NCBI RefSeq assembly: GCF_900110105.1
Contig: NZ_FOCL01000003.1
Coordinates: 924,465-988,464 of the forward strand
DNA length: 64,000 nucleotides
Direction of reading: 5' to 3'
Source: Mucilaginibacter gossypiicola
Lineage (GTDB): Bacteria > Bacteroidota > Bacteroidia > Sphingobacteriales > Sphingobacteriaceae
Shown here: positions 1-7,653 of the stretch, one piece after another
How the letters are laid out: each line of letters starts with the position of its first letter
Numbering within the stretch: the stretch's first letter is position 1
Made by a program: the position numbers and the translations under genes
The notes under the pieces: generated by a model
The model's database searches: none
What the model saw: only the letters and a program-made list of their open reading frames with translations
Told to the model about the DNA's origin: nothing

Positions 1-1744
1 CGTAATGCTCAACAGCGGTTTCATGCCCGGTTTTGGCGAGGTCATCGACTATGCTAAAAAACGGCTCGCTGCAAGTTGACAGGTTAAGCAGCTCGGCGGG
101 CCAGTAATTCATTTCGAGGTTGATATTAGTGGTGAACTTGCTACCCCATGGAGGTGTAAGCAGGTTATTCCATAAACCCTGCAAATTTGCCGGACCACCA
201 CCCGGCCTTGACGACGAAATCAGCAAATACCTGCCAAACTGCATATATAAGCTAATAAATGAAGGATCAGGAGATTTTCCAAACTTCAAAATGCGTTCAT
301 CTGTAGGCAGATCAGCATTTTCGCCCTTTCCTAAATCGATAGAAAACGTATTGAAATACTTTTGATAATCCCTTATATGAGCAGCTTTGATAGTTGCATA
401 GCTCTTAGTAGTTATAGCTGCAATTTGTTTTTTACAGATGGCCTCCGGGTTGCCCGATACATCGTGATAGTTTTTAAAATTGGTAGCGGCTGTGAGATAA
501 AACGTCGCTTCATTAGCTCCGGTAACCGATATACTTTTCGGGCTTACTACAACCTTGCCACCTATAGATTGCACATGCAGATAACTTACGCCACGTAAAA
601 CACCGTCTTTTACTTTTAAAGATATCGCCAGCGTGTGATCATCAATTTTACGGATGACATAGTTTTTATGCAGACTGCTCAATAAAGCCTCCAATGTGAT
701 TTTACCGGGTTTATCAGCGGTGAGATGTACGGCCATTACCTGATCGGGGGCACTGCTGAAATATTCGCGGGCATAGTTAACGCCATCGGCTTTGTAAGTT
801 ACATGAACCGTGGCATTGGTAAGATCGAGATCGCGTTTATAATCTGTTATTTCCTGCTTAGGAAATTGCAGGTACAAATCGGCAAAAGGCTGGTAATCGG
901 CATTGTAACGGGGATATGCAGGCGGGTTATCATCCTGCACATGGTAATGCCATGCCCCGGCAAGACTAATCACATCGCTTTCACGTCCTTCGGGATAAAC
1001 TGATAAAGTTTTAGTGTTGCTTGTAAATCCACCTTTATCGTAAAAATTAACTACCAAAACAGATAGCTGGTTGCTACCTAAATGTACATCGGCAGCCGGG
1101 ATGGTATATTTGCGGTAGGCAGTGCCATTGGTGGAGCCAATGCGCTTTCCGTTAACGTAAGTGAAGTCAATATCGCGAATGCGCCCAAGATTTAAAACCA
1201 GGTTTTTCCCTTGCCAATCAGGGGGGACGTTAACGGTCGTTGTGAACCAAACCGCACCATCCAGGCCCTCCAAACCGGGCGCTGTTTCCCAGCCCTGCTC
1301 GGTTGGCAATGTAATGGGTGTCCATTCCTTACTCTTAAGCGGCGGGCGAATGTCCTTCATAGCGTTAAACCACTTTGCCGAATCAGCAGCATAGTTCAAC
1401 TCATTGCTCTTCATGCCCATAAAATGCTGCTGGGCCATCGCCTCCGCTTCGGCTTGTTTACCTTCGGAAAGTAGTTTGCGGATAGGTTCCAGATATTTCA
1501 CGGCTCCTTTACGGTTATAGTCGCGGGGGCCGCCTGTCCATAGGGTTTGTTCGTTGTATTGGATATGGTCTTCGACAACGCCACCGTAGACCATGCCCCC
1601 TATACGGCCATTACCAACAGGTAAGGCATCAGTCCATTTTTGGGCGGGTTGTTTATACCAAAGCTTTAGTGGTTGCGATTGGGCAAATACCCGCACAACC
1701 CCAAACATGAATATCACAATAAATAAACTCTTCCGGATTTTCAT
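1..1744 (-). CDS. GH95 glycosidase (alpha-L-fucosidase / alpha-L-galactosidase), 3' end outside window
   Basis: The frame opens with ATG at 1744 and runs off the left edge (about 581 codons seen). The N-terminus is a signal peptide ending FAQ around residue 22, so the enzyme is exported. The GH95 signature WTDALPVGNGRIGGMVYGG, followed by IQYNEQTLWTGGPRDYN, lies just after it. Near the window edge (about residue 540) come QFGRYLLISSSRPGG, NLQGLWN and TNINLEMNYW; the two Asn of the NIN motif belong to the GH95 active site. The catalytic acid Glu lies beyond the edge and cannot be checked. GH95 enzymes remove terminal alpha-1,2-L-fucose or alpha-L-galactose. With GH106, GH138-like and uronate genes nearby, a pectin side-chain sugar is the likely target; fucose versus L-galactose cannot be decided here. 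It starts 5 bp after the upstream gene stops, so it is cotranscribed. Confidence 0.9.
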   Translation of the reverse strand, partial: MKIRKSLFIVIFMFGVVRVFAQSQPLKLWYKQPAQKWTDALPVGNGRIGGMVYGGVVEDHIQYNEQTLWTGGPRDYNRKGAVKYLEPIRKLLSEGKQAEAEAMAQQHFMGMKSNELNYAADSAKWFNAMKDIRPPLKSKEWTPITLPTEQGWETAPGLEGLDGAVWFTTTVNVPPDWQGKNLVLNLGRIRDIDFTYVNGKRIGSTNGTAYRKYTIPAADVHLGSNQLSVLVVNFYDKGGFTSNTKTLSVYPEGRESDVISLAGAWHYHVQDDNPPAYPRYNADYQPFADLYLQFPKQEITDYKRDLDLTNATVHVTYKADGVNYAREYFSSAPDQVMAVHLTADKPGKITLEALLSSLHKNYVIRKIDDHTLAISLKVKDGVLRGVSYLHVQSIGGKVVVSPKSISVTGANEATFYLTAATNFKNYHDVSGNPEAICKKQIAAITTKSYATIKAAHIRDYQKYFNTFSIDLGKGENADLPTDERILKFGKSPDPSFISLYMQFGRYLLISSSRPGGGPANLQGLWNNLLTPPWGSKFTTNINLEMNYWPAELLNLSTCSEPFFSIVDDLAKTGHETAVEHY

Positions 1745-1749
1745 AGATT

Positions 1750-4518
1750 TCAGTTAAAAAGCCAGCGTAAATCTTTGATATTACCTTCATTGCTTAAGCC
1801 GGCATCGTAAACCGGCACATTGGCATCTGCATCAACAATACCCAAAACCAAGGCGGATCCTTTACCTAAGGTAAGGGTATTTGACCCGGCTTTAAAAGTG
1901 TATGTATGGATATTTACAGGCGGCAGGCCATCAATTTGAATAGCATTGGCAATCTTAATATCAGCCTGGCCATAGTCATTGGCACTGGCATCTGTTTCCA
2001 GTTGCGGCTCGGGCAGATATTGCGGCAGCTTGCTATTGAAAAAACCGACCAGCACTTTTACCGGCTTATCATTTTTAAAGCTGATGGTTGTACCATTCTT
2101 CTGCTGATCTGCTTTGGATAGCTTAATCCCTTTTAAACCTGCCAACTCTTTTGCTATGTTTTTTATCAGCGCGGCGGTATCGGCATAAACCGCTTCGCCT
2201 GAATTTATCTGATAACTGCTACTACCACTGCCACTATTTTCAAGCTTCACCGGCTCATTCTTCAAAACCGTAACCTCCTTTTGTTTTTGCTGCGTTTGGG
2301 GCGATTTCAGCGAATCGATATTCCGTTTAAAGTTGTCAAGCTCCTTTTGATAAACCGGTAAAAGCTCGACCCAGGTTTTCATTTTGGCATCATTACCACC
2401 AACCGGGATTTTGCGCTGCTTGGTCTGCATGCTGTTGGCATACAGGTAAGTATTTTCGGTTAGTTTTACCAGTTGTTTATAATACTCCAGACTGGTTTGC
2501 AACTCGGGTAGTGCCTTTTCCAGATCAGCAACATTATCCGAATATTTATAACGCAGTACCCACAAAGCTGCCTTTGCCTTGTAAGCATAGCTATTAGCCA
2601 TAGCATTATAGCAATACATGTCATTTTTTAAACGGGCAAACTCGGCATTGTCTTTTTTTATCCCCGCCGATGCTTTATCGATAGCACCAACAGCTCTTTT
2701 CCCTTGAAGTATCACACTGTCAATAACCTTAACCGGTGTTTCGCCTACATGCGGTTGGTGCTTCCACTCCTTTTCGGCGTACTCACTCATCATTTCGCCA
2801 ACAGGCCCTTCCGAATTATACAACAAAGAGAACAGACCGTATTTTTCGGGATTAACCAATTGGCTCATCAACATGCCCAAAGTCATGGTTTGGCGGTTAC
2901 CATCGGTGATCCCGAAACGGCGCAACAGTTCGGGCGAGATATTGCCCGACTCTTCATAAGCTTTTAAAATTGCTTCCCCATTTGCCTGATCGCATCCATA
3001 TTTATCGGCCAGTTGCTTTGCCCAATAGCTTATCTCACCAGCCCTGTCCCTTTTACTATCCCAGGCATAGCGCGCCCATGCTTTGTACCAGATCCAGTCC
3101 CTGTCCAACTGCAGCAAACGTTTTCCGCCTGTGTTATCAGCAGTGTAAGGCCAGTCCCAATATGATGCCTGCGGATACAAGTGCAAGGCGTTTGCCCCAT
3201 AAATAGTATGCATGGCCTGTACGCATTTCTGTATAAAATCAGCCGAACCATAGCGGAAAGGCTCCAGGTTGGCCATGATGTGCACGTTCTCTATCTGCAC
3301 GGTGCCAATGCTGCTCAGCGTACGGTGCAAATCGGCCCAGGGACCATGCGGCTCATAGGTTGTTAGCGCCTCGCCATTGTATTTTGCTTCGGTATATAGA
3401 TTTGAATAAAGTGGTTTGGCGTATTTCATTACATTGGGCGCGTCGGTATCATGTGCCCGAAGAACGATCGGCGGTTCATCGGTACGGCCTAAAGCTTTCA
3501 AGCCATCCTTTACTCCGGGAATTATAGTTTGGGTAAACCAGTCTACATCGTCCTGCCCAACACCTTCCATGGCCTCGCCCAGCGTAACCAGCAAACCTAC
3601 ATTAGGATACTTTTGCACAAAAGCGGCGATAGATTTACGGGTATAATCGGCAATGATGGGTACAATGTGCCGGTTCCTGTCCTGCGTTTTCAGGTTATTT
3701 TTTTCGGCGAATGGTTTGGATACAATGATATTATAAAAACCCTGAATAAGCCAGATGCCGCGTTTATCGGCTTCATCAGCCAAAAAACTGTAGATCTCTT
3801 CGTTTTTCTTAAAGGTGGCATCATCAACCTCCACGGCATAAGGATATTCTTTTACCCTTACCAATGATGCAAAAGGGTGACCATTCCATAAATATAAGGA
3901 GTTCATGCGGTTATGGGCCAACGAATCCAGGTAGCGGATCCATAAAGCCTTATCATAAAACCAGGGGAAATTCTGCGGCGTATAAGGGTACTCATAAGTA
4001 CCGCGACCAGGAAGTAAGGCAGGCTTTTGCACACCGATACAGGTACCCCTCAAAACCATTTCGGGCTGGTCATGCAGATTAATGTTTACGGGAATTTTTT
4101 TATTCAGGCCGATCCTATCCGCCAGTTCAAGGCAGCCATACAGCGCACCGGAATTATCGGCACCTGCTATCAATAGTTTATTTTTGAGGCCGTTATCACT
4201 GATGATAAAACCTTCTTTTCCCGGGCGATTATTTGTAGCGCCAACCAGTTTCTTAACCGGGGCATCCGCGAGCAAACCAACAACTATGGCATTACCTGAA
4301 GGCATTACGCCTTTATAAGATTGTTCGGCAATTGAATACCCGGCGTGTTGCAGGGCCAGCGTTAACTTTTGCACACCATAGCTTATCCTTGCATGGTGTT
4401 TAGGCAGGGTAATAATGGTGATTTTTTTTGAAGGTTTTTGCGCGTGTAAGCTTGAATGAAAAGAAAAGATCAGCGCGAATAACAGCAGGAGATAACGATT
4501 GGACATCTTCATTTTCAT
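1750..4518 (-). CDS. Large exported glycosidase, GH138-like (putative alpha-galacturonidase)
   Basis: 922 aa with a signal peptide (residues 1-26, SLHA|Q). Residues about 30-140 look like the GH20/GH67-type N-terminal alpha/beta domain (ending in GALYGCLELADRIG). The catalytic barrel follows with RGTCIGVQKPALLPGR (158-172), NRMNSLYLWNGHPFASL (203-219), a carboxylate pair in LGEAMEG (E315, E318), and YTEAKYNGE (E377, E383). From memory, GH138, described on rhamnogalacturonan-II chain A, uses two Glu about 67 residues apart, which E315/E383 would fit. The C-terminal 250 residues contain helices and a Lys/Gln-rich linker (about 745-765), then a beta-rich domain. The family call is recognition without a search. 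It might be another unclassified barrel family. It lies upstream of and very close to GH95 in the same direction. Confidence 0.55.
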   Translation of the reverse strand: MKMKMSNRYLLLLFALIFSFHSSLHAQKPSKKITIITLPKHHARISYGVQKLTLALQHAGYSIAEQSYKGVMPSGNAIVVGLLADAPVKKLVGATNNRPGKEGFIISDNGLKNKLLIAGADNSGALYGCLELADRIGLNKKIPVNINLHDQPEMVLRGTCIGVQKPALLPGRGTYEYPYTPQNFPWFYDKALWIRYLDSLAHNRMNSLYLWNGHPFASLVRVKEYPYAVEVDDATFKKNEEIYSFLADEADKRGIWLIQGFYNIIVSKPFAEKNNLKTQDRNRHIVPIIADYTRKSIAAFVQKYPNVGLLVTLGEAMEGVGQDDVDWFTQTIIPGVKDGLKALGRTDEPPIVLRAHDTDAPNVMKYAKPLYSNLYTEAKYNGEALTTYEPHGPWADLHRTLSSIGTVQIENVHIMANLEPFRYGSADFIQKCVQAMHTIYGANALHLYPQASYWDWPYTADNTGGKRLLQLDRDWIWYKAWARYAWDSKRDRAGEISYWAKQLADKYGCDQANGEAILKAYEESGNISPELLRRFGITDGNRQTMTLGMLMSQLVNPEKYGLFSLLYNSEGPVGEMMSEYAEKEWKHQPHVGETPVKVIDSVILQGKRAVGAIDKASAGIKKDNAEFARLKNDMYCYNAMANSYAYKAKAALWVLRYKYSDNVADLEKALPELQTSLEYYKQLVKLTENTYLYANSMQTKQRKIPVGGNDAKMKTWVELLPVYQKELDNFKRNIDSLKSPQTQQKQKEVTVLKNEPVKLENSGSGSSSYQINSGEAVYADTAALIKNIAKELAGLKGIKLSKADQQKNGTTISFKNDKPVKVLVGFFNSKLPQYLPEPQLETDASANDYGQADIKIANAIQIDGLPPVNIHTYTFKAGSNTLTLGKGSALVLGIVDADANVPVYDAGLSNEGNIKDLRWLFN

Positions 4519-4622
4519 TCGTATTAAACAGGCTTACCAAAGCCCGTTTCTTTGATTTGAAAGAAGGCTTCAGTATCTCAAATGATACCTTTGGTTGTGA
4601 ACTTAATTGGTTGTATAGTATT

Positions 4623-4630
4623 CAAAAATA
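4623..4630 (-). promoter_or_regulatory. Candidate -7 promoter box (TAnnTTTG)
   Basis: On the minus strand these bases read TATTTTTG, a full match to the Bacteroidota -7 consensus TAnnTTTG. It sits 105 bp upstream of the 922-aa gene in a 215-bp gap (4519-4733). No well-spaced TTTG -33 box is visible; a TTG at 4645-4647 is only 14 bp away. This is a weak call, but the gap is one of the few places where the last two genes of the block could have their own promoter. Confidence 0.3.
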
Positions 4631-4733
4631 TCAGTACGCTGCTGCAATTTCATCTGATATTTTCTCTATCTACTATACGATATTATCATCATTAAAGCCA
4701 GCAAGCCAATAAAAGAGAGAAAATGAGTCAGGA

Positions 4734-6281
4734 TTAAGCCGGAAGTTTTACCAGTACATGTTTTAGATGTATGCTCCGGGAAATTACCTTACCATCGGCA
4801 TAAATGATAAAACCTTTGCCTTTGTGGTATTTTGTACCGGTTTTATCCCAAACCACGCTGATCGTGTGCCCATGATAAAGTACATTATCCAGTGCAAACC
4901 ATTTCCATTGGTTTTGAGGGATAAGCGGGAAGATTTCGAGTATATTGTCTTCACGCGGTTTCAGGCCAAGAAGATCGCTGATGACCAAATCACAAAAACC
5001 GGAGTGGTTGTAGTAGCTGCTCCTCGGATTATCGCCTTTAAGCCAGTAGCCAGTTTTTTCATCCTGGTATTCGCCTAAATAAGGCTGCCCGCGTTTGATA
5101 TGCGAAAGGGCATATTTGTGCAATTCGTTATAAAAAACACCCGGCGTCATAGTGCCTTTGTTTTGATAAGCAGTAAGCAAATTGGCTAACCCTTTCAAGG
5201 TTTGGGTTGTAGCAAAAGGCCATACCGCGCCGTCCCACTCGCAGCCATGCCCGGTACCATGGGTGCGGAACAAGGGGTGCCTGCGTTCGGCTGTGGTGAT
5301 ACCCCAGGGCGCGTTAAAACCTTTAGTGTCGGTTAGCTGATCCCATTGCTTGGCGTATGCCGGCTTATCATCGGGCAGGTTGAAATACCAGGGGATAAAG
5401 CCGAGTTCCTCGCGGGCCCCGGCAAAATGCCCGTCGGGTTTACGTACTTCAAAAAAAGATGCGCTATCATTCCACAAACTGTCCTGCACCAGTTTTTTCA
5501 GGTCGATAGCTTTTTGCGTATATTTTGTTTTCAGTGAATCATTGCCGGTTAGTGCCGCCATTTTTGACAGGGCTACGGCATTACCATACATATAGCTGTT
5601 AATGGTAGGCCGGATGTTTTTGATCTTACGCCCCCCGCTGATACTTTCCTCCATCGCATCACGCACATCAAACTGCCAAAACAATTTGGAAGGTAACTGC
5701 TTTTCCGTTTCCCATACATTGTAATCGGCATTGAGCGGAAGCAAGGCCTGCTCAACAAAATGTGTATCAAGGTTTACGAGGTAATAATTATACACCGCGT
5801 CATCAATCCAACTGCTGAAAGCATGCAGGTGCGGCTTCTTCTGTTTAGGGTCAACATAAAGCCAAAAATTGATATACTGGTTGATGTATCGCGGGTCATG
5901 CAGCCAGCGCCCCTCATATACCTGGTGACCAAGAGCACTGCTTGAACTGTTATATACACCGGTGAAACTAACCGGGGTTATAAATTCTGTAAAAATGAAG
6001 CCATCCGGTGTTTGTTTCAAATGTTTCCTGAATGTCCACCAGCGGTAATAATAGATCTTTTGAATGGCTGAATCCGGGCACTCAAACAAAGGGACATTTT
6101 TGGCAAGCCAGTCGTAAGCATGGTCATTCGTGATGTAGTTTTTAACCGTTTCGGTATCTGTTTTATTAAAGCTATCCACATAAGTTTTCAGCTTTTCAAA
6201 ACCTAATACACGCTTTTGCTGCGCGAAAGCATTGCCTGCTACACAAAAAAACAAACTGATTAAAAATGCCCTTTTTATCAT
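4734..6281 (-). CDS. Exported (alpha/alpha)6 six-hairpin glycosidase, family unassigned
   Basis: 515 aa with a signal peptide ending NAFAQ (residue 21). The body is aromatic-rich and fits a six-hairpin toroid of the trehalase/GH63/mannosylglycerate hydrolase type. Diagnostic stretches are YRWWTFRKHL, EGRWLHDPRY, GHGCEWDGAVWPFATTQTL (the WxGxxWP-like motif of this fold) and YNHSGFCDLV. A short C-terminal beta region follows. Candidate acids are the Glu/Asp in CEWDG and in REELGF. The substrate cannot be read from sequence; context implies a pectin side-chain oligosaccharide. It is preceded (toward its promoter) by two perfect palindromes at 6329-6476, so it may be uncoupled from the uronate genes upstream. 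Confidence 0.6.
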   Translation of the reverse strand: MIKRAFLISLFFCVAGNAFAQQKRVLGFEKLKTYVDSFNKTDTETVKNYITNDHAYDWLAKNVPLFECPDSAIQKIYYYRWWTFRKHLKQTPDGFIFTEFITPVSFTGVYNSSSSALGHQVYEGRWLHDPRYINQYINFWLYVDPKQKKPHLHAFSSWIDDAVYNYYLVNLDTHFVEQALLPLNADYNVWETEKQLPSKLFWQFDVRDAMEESISGGRKIKNIRPTINSYMYGNAVALSKMAALTGNDSLKTKYTQKAIDLKKLVQDSLWNDSASFFEVRKPDGHFAGAREELGFIPWYFNLPDDKPAYAKQWDQLTDTKGFNAPWGITTAERRHPLFRTHGTGHGCEWDGAVWPFATTQTLKGLANLLTAYQNKGTMTPGVFYNELHKYALSHIKRGQPYLGEYQDEKTGYWLKGDNPRSSYYNHSGFCDLVISDLLGLKPREDNILEIFPLIPQNQWKWFALDNVLYHGHTISVVWDKTGTKYHKGKGFIIYADGKVISRSIHLKHVLVKLPA

Positions 6282-6328
6282 CTCTTAGAAGCTGTTAAAA
6301 ACGATTAAATAAAACTGCTATATCCCGC

Positions 6329-6425
6329 CCGTCATTGCGAGGTACGAAGCAATCCCCTACTCTACAGGGCGGACTTGCATAGCCCCTCTGCCTATTGGGG
6401 ATTGCTTCGTACCTCGCAATGACGG
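6329..6425. repeat. Long inverted repeat (29-bp perfect arms), REP/MITE-like
   Basis: Arms 6329-6357 and 6397-6425 are perfect reverse complements around a 39-bp loop. The arm carries the string CGTCATTGCGAGGTACGAAG followed by CAATCCCC. I recall very similar CATTGCGAGG...GAAGCAATC palindromes scattered between genes in Sphingobacteriaceae, but copy number cannot be tested here. In the operon RNA it would form a very stable stem between the LgoD-like gene and the next glycosidase. Confidence 0.85.
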
Positions 6426-6438
6426 CTTTTATATGTTG

Positions 6439-6476
6439 ATGACTGTAGAGACGCAATTATGCGTCTCTACAGTCAT
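6439..6476. repeat. Second palindrome, 17-bp arms with 4-nt loop
   Basis: Arms 6439-6455 and 6460-6476 are perfect reverse complements (core TGTAGAGACGCA / TGCGTCTCTACA) around ATTA. It starts 14 bp after the longer palindrome ends and 12 bp from the LgoD stop codon. It lacks a clear U-tract on the minus strand, so it looks more like an interspersed repeat or an mRNA 3'-end stabiliser than a standard terminator. Confidence 0.8.
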
Positions 6477-6487
6477 TGAACAGCCTC

Positions 6488-7501
6488 TTATACCTCCACA
6501 ATAGCTTTAATAACTCCGTTAGCCGGGTTAAGCCAGCTTTCAAACTGATCTTTTACTTCGTCAAAAGTTACCCGGTGAGTGATATACGTTTGCGGGTTTA
6601 CCAGTCCGCTTTTCATAGACCCGATCACATGCTCAAAATCCTCACGGGTAGCGTTACGACTGCTCATTAAAGTAGATTCGCGTTTATGAAATTCGGGGTG
6701 ACTTACAATAATCTCATCCCGCTGCAAGCCGACCAACACATACCTGCCGCCATGCGCCAAATACAGGAACGCCCCGTTGATGGCTTTTTGATTGCCGGTA
6801 GCATCGATAATCACAGTTGGCATGTCGCTATTGGTGATCTCTTTCAAGCGTTCGGTTACGTCTTCATTTTTCACGTTGATGGTATAGTCAACCTTCAGGT
6901 TTTCACGGCAAAAGTTTAGGCGCTGCTCGTTCACGTCGGCAGCTATAACCTTTGCTCCGGCAATACGGGCAAACTCCATAATACCTAAGCCGATGGGTCC
7001 CGCGCCGATGACCAGTACAAATTCGTCCGCCTTTACGTCGGCTCGCCGCACACCATGGGCACCGATAGCCAAAGGTTCAACCAATGCCAGTTCATCAAAA
7101 CTTAATCCCTCACCATGAACCAGTAAGTGTGACGGAACCTGCAGATATTCGGCCATGCCGCCATCCGTATGCACGCCGCAAACCTGGATATTTACACAGC
7201 AGTTTGCTTTACCCGAACGACAGGCGATGCAATGCCCGCAATTGAAATACGGGATAAAAGTAACAGCTTCTCCCTTTTGAAAACCTTCGGCATCGCCGGC
7301 TTCAACCAGTTCGGCTGCAAGCTCATGGCCTAAAATTCTTGGATAGCTGAAAAAAGGTTGTGTTCCTTCAAAGGCGTGCAGATCGGTACCGCAAATGCCT
7401 ATGCGTTTTATTTTGAGCAGTGAATAACCCGGTTTTAATTGCGGAGTTTCGGCAATGCCATATTCCAGCTGACCGGGTGTGGTACAGGTTAGTATTTTCA
7501 T
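6488..7501 (-). CDS. lgoD: Zinc-dependent medium-chain dehydrogenase, LgoD-like (L-galactonate 5-dehydrogenase)
   Basis: 337 aa, cytoplasmic. The catalytic zinc ligands are visible (C37 in GICGTD, H59-E60 in LGHE), as are the structural zinc cysteines C88, C91, C94 and C102. The Rossmann motif is VIGAGPIGLG. GTQPFFSYPRILGHE, CGVHTDGG and SRNATREDF closely recall E. coli LgoD/YjjN, which oxidises L-galactonate to D-tagaturonate. That product is the substrate of UxaB, encoded two genes upstream, whose product altronate goes to UxaA. This fit is the main support. Other polyol or sugar-acid dehydrogenases of the family remain possible. The gene is flanked on both sides by palindromic repeats. Confidence 0.75.
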   Translation of the reverse strand: MKILTCTTPGQLEYGIAETPQLKPGYSLLKIKRIGICGTDLHAFEGTQPFFSYPRILGHELAAELVEAGDAEGFQKGEAVTFIPYFNCGHCIACRSGKANCCVNIQVCGVHTDGGMAEYLQVPSHLLVHGEGLSFDELALVEPLAIGAHGVRRADVKADEFVLVIGAGPIGLGIMEFARIAGAKVIAADVNEQRLNFCRENLKVDYTINVKNEDVTERLKEITNSDMPTVIIDATGNQKAINGAFLYLAHGGRYVLVGLQRDEIIVSHPEFHKRESTLMSSRNATREDFEHVIGSMKSGLVNPQTYITHRVTFDEVKDQFESWLNPANGVIKAIVEV

Positions 7502-7528
7502 TGGTTTTTCGTCATGTTTTTCTCTCCC

Positions 7529-7550
7529 GTTTCCGTGTCCTCACGGAAAC
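7529..7550. repeat. Short palindrome, copy 1 (REP-like)
   Basis: GTTTCCGTG (7529-7537) and CACGGAAAC (7542-7550) pair around TCCT. It lies in the 152-bp gap between uxaA and the LgoD-like gene. It is related to the copy at 7612-7633 in inverted orientation, with compensating changes in the stem. Confidence 0.75.
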
Positions 7551-7611
7551 CTGGGCTATTTCCCCCTTGTTTCTCTTTTCATTCCATATATCCCTCTGTA
7601 CCTGTCTGCGG

Positions 7612-7633
7612 GTGTTCGTGGGGACACGAACAC
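7612..7633. repeat. Short palindrome, copy 2, inverted relative to copy 1
   Basis: GTGTTCGTG (7612-7620) and CACGAACAC (7625-7633) pair around GGGA. Read on the minus strand it aligns without gaps to the copy at 7529-7550, differing at one loop base and at two stem pairs where both sides changed together. Two opposed copies about 60 bp apart resemble a BIME/REP doublet. Confidence 0.75.
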
Positions 7634-7653
7634 GGGGTGGAGAAAGTGTACAA

